Assembly (NCBI GenBank): GCA_002411085.1
Contig: DHQK01000121.1
Span: 1 to 5,207, forward strand
From: Marinilabilia sp. UBA5340
GTDB taxonomy: Bacteria > Bacteroidota > Bacteroidia > Bacteroidales > Marinilabiliaceae
Direction: 5' to 3'
DNA: 5,207 nt
Shown: positions 1-5,207 of the stretch, one piece after another
How the letters are laid out: each line of letters begins with the position of its first letter
How positions within the stretch are numbered: the first letter of the stretch is position 1
Notes under the pieces: model-generated
Told to the model about the DNA's origin: nothing
Databases searched by the model: none
The model's input: the letters and a program-made list of their open reading frames with translations, nothing else
Program-made: the position numbers and the translations under genes

Positions 1-1695
1 CTTGAGTTTAAGCCTACAGACGGTCTGGCTTTGAAAACCACTTTCTCTATTGGTTATGACCAGTCTCGTCGTGGTCGTTCCTGGGGAGCCCTTACCGACG
101 ACGGATTTAGTAATGATCAGCAGCCCCTGGCTCAGAGAGACACAGAGGAAGATCTGAATTATACATGGGACAATCAGGTGACTTATGAAAAGAATTTTGG
201 CAGTCATCATTTCAACGCAATGGGACTTTACAGTATCTATGAGCGCCGTATTGAAACTTCAATGATGTATACAACCAACCTCCCTTTTGAGTCGCAGTTT
301 TACAATATGGGTACCGGTGCCCAGTCGAGCTACAACATTGGCTCCAATTATATCAAAACCTCTTTGATGTCTTATGTACTTCGTCTGAATTATGACTTTG
401 ACAATAAATACCTGATCACACTTTCCAATCGCTGGGATGGATCTTCCAATCTTTCGGAAGGCAACAAATGGAAAGCTTTTCCATCCGGAGCATTTGCCTG
501 GCGTGTGAGTGAGGAACCTTTTATGGAGAACTGGGGAGCTTTGTCCAATCTGAAAGCCAGATTGAGTTATGGTTTGACAGGAAATAACAATGTTGACCCT
601 TATGCAACGCTCAGCTATGCAGACCAACAGACTTATTATGACTTTAATGGAACTACAGCCCTTGGCTTTATCCCTTCGCAAATTGCCAATAATCTACTGA
701 CCTGGGAGACAACTACAGAGATTAACTTTGGTATCGATTTTGGATTTTTGAGAAACCGGATTGCCGGATCTTTCGATATATACAATCGATTGTCTGAAGA
801 TCTTCTAATGCTTCAGAAGCTTCCTAAAGAAACCGGTTGGGAGGATATGACTGCTAATGTCGGATCTGTTCGCAACAAAGGAGTGGAACTTTCTTTGAAT
901 ACCGTAAATATAGATACTGGTGATTTTAGCTGGAGGACTTCATTTACATTTTCGAAAAACACCAATGAAATTGAAACACTATACGGTCAGTCGGAAGTGG
1001 ATGATGTGGCCAATGGTTGGTTTATTGGCGAAGCCATCAACTCGGAGTACAACTATAAGTTTGACGGTATCTGGCAGGCCAACGAAGCTGCAGAAGCTGC
1101 CTCCTATGGACAGACTGAGGGTCAGGCCAAGGTGTTGGATGTCAATGATGATGGTGTGATTGATCCTGATGATGATCGTATGATTCTGGGTTCCAACGAT
1201 CCTGATTGGTCCGGTAGTTTTTCTACCAAGTTTAAATACAAAGGATTGGATTTATCGATGACCATGTTTACAAATCAGGGAGTATTTGTATATAGTGGTT
1301 TCCATTCCAACTTTGTGGATATGCGCGACCGTGGACGCGCCAAGTTGGATGTAGCCAACTGGTACATTCCTGAAAATGGGGCTGGTCTGCCTGCCCAGTA
1401 TTCCAATGAATATCCACAGCCCCGTAACGGAGGAACCTATTGGAGAAACGATGGTGTGGGTTATTACAGAGAAGCCGATTTTGTAAAAATTAAGAATATT
1501 TCTCTTGGATATACCTTTGAGACAAATGTTGCCAACAGGTTAGGCATGAGCTCGCTGAGAATATATACTAATGTGCTGAATCCATTTGTCTTTAGTGATT
1601 ATGACGGATTTGATCCCGAGTGGGCCGGTTCTGACTATGGTGATGGGGGTGTAAGCTTTGTGACTTACCAGTTTGGAATTAATGCAAGATTTTAA
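1..1695 (+). CDS. SusC/RagA-family TonB-dependent outer-membrane transporter, 3' part
   Basis: This is the C-terminal 564 residues of a SusC-type TonB-linked transporter, which imports oligosaccharides across the outer membrane together with its SusD lid. The frame is open from base 1, so the start, signal peptide, carboxypeptidase-like domain, TonB box and plug lie upstream; full SusC proteins are usually about 1000 residues. The TTG at 31 is internal and is not a start. What remains is beta-barrel. Visible family signatures (window residue numbers) are LKARLSYGLTGNNN (184-197), the TTEINFGIDFGF strand near 238-249, GSVRNKGVELSLNT (288-301), an acidic DVNDDGVIDPDDDR loop (380-393) and the terminal strand VSFVTYQFGINARF, ending in the Phe expected for BAM recognition. 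susD begins 60 bases downstream, so the two are almost certainly co-transcribed. Family assignment is firm; the pectic substrate is inferred from the GH28 gene downstream. Confidence 0.95.
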   Translation, partial: LEFKPTDGLALKTTFSIGYDQSRRGRSWGALTDDGFSNDQQPLAQRDTEEDLNYTWDNQVTYEKNFGSHHFNAMGLYSIYERRIETSMMYTTNLPFESQFYNMGTGAQSSYNIGSNYIKTSLMSYVLRLNYDFDNKYLITLSNRWDGSSNLSEGNKWKAFPSGAFAWRVSEEPFMENWGALSNLKARLSYGLTGNNNVDPYATLSYADQQTYYDFNGTTALGFIPSQIANNLLTWETTTEINFGIDFGFLRNRIAGSFDIYNRLSEDLLMLQKLPKETGWEDMTANVGSVRNKGVELSLNTVNIDTGDFSWRTSFTFSKNTNEIETLYGQSEVDDVANGWFIGEAINSEYNYKFDGIWQANEAAEAASYGQTEGQAKVLDVNDDGVIDPDDDRMILGSNDPDWSGSFSTKFKYKGLDLSMTMFTNQGVFVYSGFHSNFVDMRDRGRAKLDVANWYIPENGAGLPAQYSNEYPQPRNGGTYWRNDGVGYYREADFVKIKNISLGYTFETNVANRLGMSSLRIYTNVLNPFVFSDYDGFDPEWAGSDYGDGGVSFVTYQFGINARF

Positions 1696-1712
1696 TTGTA
1701 TAAAATATTGTT

Positions 1713-1738
1713 AAAGAGCGATCTGTACGTTCTTTTTT
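1713..1738 (+). terminator. Small hairpin with T-run between susC and susD
   Basis: AAAGAGCG (1713-1720) can pair with CGTTCTTT (1728-1735) across a 7-base loop. This gives an 8-bp stem with one G-U wobble, and the last stem bases merge into a run of six T (1733-1738). The shape resembles a weak intrinsic terminator or attenuator. It sits in the 60-base gap of a pair normally co-transcribed and needed at similar levels, so it may instead protect the susC 3' end or tune susD output. With only three G-C or C-G pairs plus a wobble the stem is weak, and it may have no function. Confidence 0.3.
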
Positions 1739-1755
1739 CTAAAATAGATAAACAA

Positions 1756-3375
1756 ATGAAGAAGATATTTATATTTCTTGGATTATTGGGTTTTTTGAGC
1801 ACTGGTTGTTCAGATTACCTGGAAGAAGAAAACCTTTCGAATGTCAATGCAGAGGAGTATTATCAAACCTCTGAAGGGTTCGAAACGTTGGTGAATGCTG
1901 CTTATGGTTCATTGCGTGACATTTATGGTCCTGCGCCCTGGATGTTTTGTGCTGGTACCGATATGTATGTCGAAGGTCGTCAATCGCAACCCGTTGGGTT
2001 GAGCGAATACCGTTTTCTGACTCCCTCAGAAGATGAGGTGTTGCCACTTTATGAGAATTGCTACAGCTCAATTCAGGCTTGTAATATTGGTCTGGAATAC
2101 AGTGCAAGTACCGAGAGTTTTGATGCTTTGAACCAGAGAATTGGAGAGATGAAATTTATCCGTGCTAACGCTTATTTTCTTTTGGTACAGAGTTACGGAG
2201 GAATTGCCCTGGTAACAGAAATGATTGATGAACCTGTGACAGAACTTGACCGTGAGAGTGCAGAAAATATTTTCACTTTTATTATATCTGAATTGGAAGA
2301 TGCCCGTGGGATGGTAAGTACCGATGCTTTTAACGGACGGGTAAATCGTCGTGCAGTTACGAACCTTTTAGCAAAGGTTTATCTTACCCGCGGTTATGAG
2401 CCGTTTGGTTCAGAGAATGATTTTACCGAGGCTGCAGCACTTGCCGATGAAGTGATTAACGGTCAGACCCTGACAATTCCGTTTCATGACCTCTGGTGGC
2501 CTGGAAATGAGATGAACGAGGAAGTCATTTTCTCTGTGCAGTATTCAGAAAACTCCATAAGTTCGGCTCCTGATGAACTGGGGCACTCCCAATCCAGTTA
2601 CTTTGGTCCCTATATGGGGGGTAACGAGGTAGCCGGAGATGCTCCCTGGCGTTCATATAACCTTTGTCCAAATATGTATCTGCTCGATCTTTACAATGAG
2701 AATGATGCCCGCTGGGATGGGACTTTTATGACCACCATCTATGAAAACTACTATGATTTTTATAGGGTAGAAGATTTGTCTTCGGTGGAAGTCAGTCATT
2801 ATTATGCTCGTCCATGGGAAAGCAATGAGACTTTTGAACAGGCTTATCTGGCAGAACATCCCGGGGCCACGTTTCATTATTACGAAACGCTTGAGGCTTC
2901 TAAATCTTCCGCATTGGACTATCAGACTATTGCCATTCGTAAGTTTGATGATCCCAATTCTGTATTTTCCAACAATGGCACCGTAAGTACCCGTGATTTG
3001 ATTATTGCTCGTGTAGCAGAGACTTACCTGACGGCTGCTGAGGCTTATTTCCAGTTGGGGAATACACAGACTGCCGCCGACAGAATTAATGAGGTGCGTC
3101 AGCGTGCCGGAGTTTCAGATATTACCTCAGGAGATGTGGATATCGATTTTATTTTGGATGAACGTGCCCGGGAATTGGCTGGTGAGTATTACCGCTGGTT
3201 TGACCTCAAGCGTACGGGAACTTTGATAGATAGGACTGTGCAGTACAATAAGGATATTGAGTCAGCCGACTGGTTTGTTGGTAATGGTGGTGAATTGAAG
3301 ATTCTGCGCCCTATACCGCAAGATGCCATTGATCTGAACAGGGGAAATTATCCTCAGAATCCTGCCTATAACTAA
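1756..3375 (+). CDS. SusD/RagB-family surface glycan-binding lipoprotein
   Basis: This complete 539-residue SusD-like protein is of usual family length (500-600). It is the extracellular lid on SusC that captures glycan and hands it to the transporter. The ATG at 1756 is chosen because it gives a clean lipoprotein signal (MKKIFIFLGLLGFLSTGC, lipidated Cys18) and follows an A-rich leader typical of Bacteroidota. The frame is open further upstream, to the susC stop, but that part has no signal character. After Cys18 comes SDYLEEEN, whose acidic residues fit a surface-export signal. The N-terminal SusD-like region and TPR-type helices (for example TNLLAKVYLTRGYEPFG) are followed by the RagB/SusD C-terminal domain: RVAETYLTAAEAYFQLGNTQ (from residue 419), ERARELAGEYYRWFDLKRTG (from 469) and LRPIPQDAIDLNRGNYPQNP (from 517). 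I see no frameshift or missing segment. Binding specificity cannot be read from sequence; pectic glycan is inferred from the neighbour. Confidence 0.97.
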   Translation: MKKIFIFLGLLGFLSTGCSDYLEEENLSNVNAEEYYQTSEGFETLVNAAYGSLRDIYGPAPWMFCAGTDMYVEGRQSQPVGLSEYRFLTPSEDEVLPLYENCYSSIQACNIGLEYSASTESFDALNQRIGEMKFIRANAYFLLVQSYGGIALVTEMIDEPVTELDRESAENIFTFIISELEDARGMVSTDAFNGRVNRRAVTNLLAKVYLTRGYEPFGSENDFTEAAALADEVINGQTLTIPFHDLWWPGNEMNEEVIFSVQYSENSISSAPDELGHSQSSYFGPYMGGNEVAGDAPWRSYNLCPNMYLLDLYNENDARWDGTFMTTIYENYYDFYRVEDLSSVEVSHYYARPWESNETFEQAYLAEHPGATFHYYETLEASKSSALDYQTIAIRKFDDPNSVFSNNGTVSTRDLIIARVAETYLTAAEAYFQLGNTQTAADRINEVRQRAGVSDITSGDVDIDFILDERARELAGEYYRWFDLKRTGTLIDRTVQYNKDIESADWFVGNGGELKILRPIPQDAIDLNRGNYPQNPAYN

Positions 3376-3397
3376 ACTGAAAATTGATTTGGGTTTC

Positions 3398-3438
3398 ACA
3401 GGTGGTTTTGGGAATCCTTTTATCTCAAAACCACCTGT
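3398..3438 (+). terminator. Strong inverted repeat after susD, probable terminator
   Basis: ACAGGTGGTTTTG (3398-3410) is the exact reverse complement of CAAAACCACCTGT (3426-3438). Three more pairs (G-U, G-C, A-T) extend the stem to 16 bp around a loop of about 9 bases. It begins 22 bases after the susD stop, where an operon terminator is expected. The following sequence, TTGTTCC, is only moderately T-rich, so termination may be partial, or the hairpin may mainly stabilise the susCD transcript 3' end. It is less likely to work on the opposite strand, where the stem is followed by GAAACCC. Confidence 0.6.
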
Positions 3439-3448
3439 TTGTTCCTGG

Positions 3449-3510
3449 ATGGATTGATGTTTTTGATACTTCGTTGGCCCGATGCTGTATTGATGTAGCA
3501 GTTCTGAAAT
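3449..3510 (+). repeat. Possible third, most degenerate repeat unit
   Basis: Short blocks occur here in the same order as in the unit at 3638-3755: ATGGA (3449-3453), TTTGATACTTC (3462-3472, 10 of 11 matching 3675-3685), TTGGCC (3474-3479, compare TTGCC at 3690), GATGTA (3492-3497, compare CATGTA at 3704) and AGTTCT (3500-3505, same as 3723-3728). Offsets between matching blocks vary only from 212 to 223 bases. Collinearity supports an old duplication, but each block is short, and no ATGAAACGAG block is present. Treat as tentative. Confidence 0.3.
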
Positions 3511-3528
3511 AAAATTACTCACGAAGGT

Positions 3529-3637
3529 CTGTAAGTTAATAATTACATGATTTTAAACGAATGAAACGAGCATGGCAACGATTGCCTCAAAAGAGAATGT
3601 AAACAATCAATCATGCGAGTTCCATCAGACCAATAAC
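3529..3637 (+). repeat. Degenerate tandem repeat, first clear unit
   Basis: This unit shares collinear blocks with 3638-3755: ATGAAACGAGCATGG (3561-3575, 14 of 15 identical to 3657-3671), a 20-base block starting TTGCCTCAAAAG (3582-3601, 17 of 20 identical to 3690-3709), CGAGTTC (3616-3622, same as 3721-3727) and ACCAATAA (3629-3636, compare ACCTAATAA at 3744-3752). Sequences before the ATG blocks are also loosely alike (TAA-TTA-ATAA-ATT). Unit boundaries are approximate. The ATG opens a 13-codon frame, MKRAWQRLPQKRM, stopping at 3600-3602. The unit contains a small perfect palindrome, GGCAA-CGA-TTGCC (3574-3586), that the second unit lacks. Confidence 0.6.
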
Positions 3638-3755
3638 TTAGATAAATTATTTACTGATGAAACGAGTATGGAACTTTGATTCTTCAAACTTGCCACAAAA
3701 GTGCATGTATAAAAGGATTTCGAGTTCTTCAAAAGTTTCGGGAACCTAATAAACA
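3638..3755 (+). repeat. Degenerate tandem repeat, second clear unit, abutting the GH28 leader
   Basis: This is the second copy of the unit described at 3529-3637, with the same block order. Compared with the first copy it has 12 extra bases between the ATGAAACGAG block and the TTGCC block, so the reading frame from the ATG is kept. Here that frame runs 30 codons (3657-3749, beginning MKRVWNFDSSNLPQKC) and stops 18 bases before the GH28 ATG. It could be a leader peptide, a duplicated operator or leader, or non-functional. No known family is recognised in the 30 residues, which have no signal-peptide or membrane character. Confidence 0.6.
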
Positions 3756-3767
3756 AATTTTGTACGG

Positions 3768-5207
3768 ATGAAAACCTCAGCTTTTATATACAAAGGATAT
3801 CTGCTTGCCTGGCTGTTATTATTAACCGGCTCAGGATGCGCAGAAAAGAATACTCAGCCAATTGAGAAGGCAGCCTCTATTTATGAAGGAGTGGAGTTTG
3901 AGATGCCTGTTGTTCAGGAACCTGTATTTCCTGATTTATCGGTCTCTGTTACAGATTTTGGTGCTGTGGGTGATGCTATTACTCCAAATGGAGAAGCGTT
4001 TGCCAGTGCCATTGAAAAAGTAAGCAAAAGTGGAGGCGGGAGTGTGATCGTACCCAGGGGGATTTGGCTGACAGGTCCCATTCAAATGAAGAGTAACATC
4101 AACCTGCATTTGGAAGACGGTGCTGTTATTCGTTTCAGCTCCAATTTTGATGAGTACCCGCTTATTAAAACCAGCTTCGAAGGGTTGGATACCTATCGTT
4201 GTTTGTCGCCTATTCATGCACATAATCTGGAAAATATTGCTATTACGGGAAATGGAGTTATTGACGGAAATGGTGATGCCTGGAGACCTGTTAAGAAAAG
4301 CAAAATGACAGCCTCACAATGGGAAAAACTTGTGAATTCAGGAGGCGTCCTCAGCGATGATGGTAAAATCTGGTATCCTTCCGAAAAATCAAAAGCAGGA
4401 GACGGACGAGATAATTTTAACGTTCCTGATTTTGATGAACGGGAGGCGTTTGAACAGGTGAAGGATTTCTTGCGTCCCGTGATGGTGAGTATCAAGGAAT
4501 GTAAGAGGGTTTTGCTTGATGGACCAACGTTTCAGAACTCTCCTGCATGGAATATTCATCCTCTGATGAGTGAAGATGTGACGATCCGTAATTTGACAAT
4601 CCGTAATCCCTGGTATTCGCAAAATGGTGACGGGCTGGACTTGGAGTCCTGCAAAAATGTGGTTATTTACAACAATACTTTTGATGTTGGCGATGATGCC
4701 ATCTGTTTTAAGTCAGGAAAGAATGAAGATGGGCGCCGCAGGGGTATGCCCACCGAGAATGTCATTGTGAAAAACAACATAGTTTACCATGGTCATGGAG
4801 GCTTTGTAGTCGGAAGTGAAATGTCCGGTAGTGTTAGAAATGTGCATGTCTCTAATTGTGTTTTTATGGGGACTGATACTGGACTTCGTTTTAAAAGTAC
4901 CCGTGGGCGGGGAGGGATTGTCGAGAATATATACATTTCTAATATCGATATGATTGATATTCCAACAGAACCTATTCGTTTTAACTTGTTTTATGGTGGT
5001 AATGCTCCGTTAATGGACGATGGAGGTAACAGTGCTCCTTCCGAAGAGCGTGCTGAAGCTGTTGCTGTAACTGAAGAAACACCATCGTTCAGAAATATCT
5101 TTATGAAAAATATTCGTGCCAATGGTTTTGGGAATGCTGCCTTTTTTATGGGACTTCCGGAAATGAATCTGCAAAATGTGCATTTGGAGAATGCTGTTTT
5201 AAGAGGC
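3768..5207 (+). CDS. Glycoside hydrolase family 28 (polygalacturonase-type), 3' end cut by window
   Basis: This GH28 right-handed beta-helix enzyme hydrolyses alpha-1,4-galacturonosyl linkages of pectin by inversion. Its 480 visible codons have no stop, and little is probably missing. The ATG at 3768 opens a signal peptide ending LTGSGC, so Cys24 may be lipidated (Gly at -3 makes the lipobox imperfect). TDFGAVGD (62-69) begins the pectinase fold. Catalytic motifs are all present: NGD with Asp288, GDD with Asp309/Asp310, HGHGG with His343, and RFK with Arg374/Lys376. Spacing from the first catalytic Asp to the pair is 21, as in fungal polygalacturonases; Asp310 to His343 is 33, longer than the fungal 21. 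A segment at about 180-237 (TASQWEKL..., KIWYPSEKSKAG, LRPV) resembles bacterial exo-acting members, so exo-polygalacturonase is the best guess. Rhamnogalacturonan activity cannot be excluded. It follows susD by 392 bases, perhaps with its own promoter. Confidence 0.95.
   Translation, partial: MKTSAFIYKGYLLAWLLLLTGSGCAEKNTQPIEKAASIYEGVEFEMPVVQEPVFPDLSVSVTDFGAVGDAITPNGEAFASAIEKVSKSGGGSVIVPRGIWLTGPIQMKSNINLHLEDGAVIRFSSNFDEYPLIKTSFEGLDTYRCLSPIHAHNLENIAITGNGVIDGNGDAWRPVKKSKMTASQWEKLVNSGGVLSDDGKIWYPSEKSKAGDGRDNFNVPDFDEREAFEQVKDFLRPVMVSIKECKRVLLDGPTFQNSPAWNIHPLMSEDVTIRNLTIRNPWYSQNGDGLDLESCKNVVIYNNTFDVGDDAICFKSGKNEDGRRRGMPTENVIVKNNIVYHGHGGFVVGSEMSGSVRNVHVSNCVFMGTDTGLRFKSTRGRGGIVENIYISNIDMIDIPTEPIRFNLFYGGNAPLMDDGGNSAPSEERAEAVAVTEETPSFRNIFMKNIRANGFGNAAFFMGLPEMNLQNVHLENAVLRG

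Larger units (their letters stand above)
3376..3767 (+). other. susD-GH28 intergenic region (392 bases)
   Basis: No conventional gene is visible on either strand. The stretch holds a strong inverted repeat just after susD (3398-3438), then two clear and one possible copy of a degenerate repeat (about 3449-3755), then the AT-rich leader of the GH28 gene, which has no Shine-Dalgarno motif. No exact match to the Bacteroidota housekeeping -7 motif (TAnnTTTG) was found. The length and the hairpin suggest that the GH28 gene can be transcribed separately from susCD. Confidence 0.7.

Noticed and set aside
259..681. 140-codon minus-strand frame inside susC
   Set aside because: Antisense shadow of a clear SusC coding frame, with no domain character.
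1696..1755. An upstream TTG start for susD that would add 20 residues
   Set aside because: The extension puts charged residues before the hydrophobic signal core and buries a textbook lipoprotein signal; the ATG at 1756 has a suitable A-rich leader.
3262..3522. 86-codon minus-strand frame spanning the susD 3' end and the hairpin
   Set aside because: Most of it is antisense to susD or formed by the inverted repeat; it has no recognisable protein features.
3671..3678. GAACTTTG as a Bacteroidota -7 promoter element (consensus TAnnTTTG) for the GH28 gene
   Set aside because: One mismatch in the TA pair, and only TTTA at 3650-3653 as a -33 candidate with a short 17-base spacer. Similar one-mismatch matches (3458-3465 and 3756-3763) occur in the same gap, so no promoter can be assigned.
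3449..3755. CRISPR array
   Set aside because: The repeat blocks are degenerate and few, several different conserved blocks lie within each unit, and there are no uniform spacers or cas genes.

Overview
The window is part of a polysaccharide utilisation locus (PUL) from a member of the Bacteroidota. All three genes lie on the plus strand: the 3' part of a susC-type TonB-dependent transporter, a complete susD-type surface glycan-binding lipoprotein, and a family GH28 pectin hydrolase that runs off the right edge. The phylum call rests on the adjacent susC/susD pair, lipoprotein signals followed by acidic residues, and A-rich leaders without Shine-Dalgarno motifs. Class Bacteroidia is likely, but the genus cannot be read from this sequence.

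Layout: 1-1695 is the C-terminal half or so of SusC (564 codons, ending in a typical outer-membrane beta-signal). Positions 1696-1755 are a short gap with a small hairpin and T-run. Positions 1756-3375 are susD (539 aa, lipoprotein Cys18). Positions 3376-3767 are a 392-base gap with a strong inverted repeat just after susD, followed by degenerate tandem repeats. Positions 3768-5207 are the GH28 gene (480 codons visible, no stop), with all the family's catalytic motifs.

Inferred system: SusD captures pectic oligosaccharides at the cell surface and SusC imports them with TonB energy. The GH28 enzyme, probably exo-acting and probably lipid-anchored, cleaves alpha-1,4-galacturonosyl linkages. The substrate is inferred only from the GH28 neighbour; SusC and SusD do not reveal specificity by themselves. 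No regulator (hybrid two-component system, ECF sigma/anti-sigma pair or SusR) lies in the window.

The coding content is that of an ordinary pectin PUL. The least explained sequence is the susD-GH28 gap: two clear and one possible copy of a roughly 100-base degenerate unit sit directly before the GH28 start. The two clear copies each contain an ATG-initiated short frame with related codons. This could be a duplicated regulatory leader, a duplicated small RNA or leader peptide, or the remnant of a repeat element.
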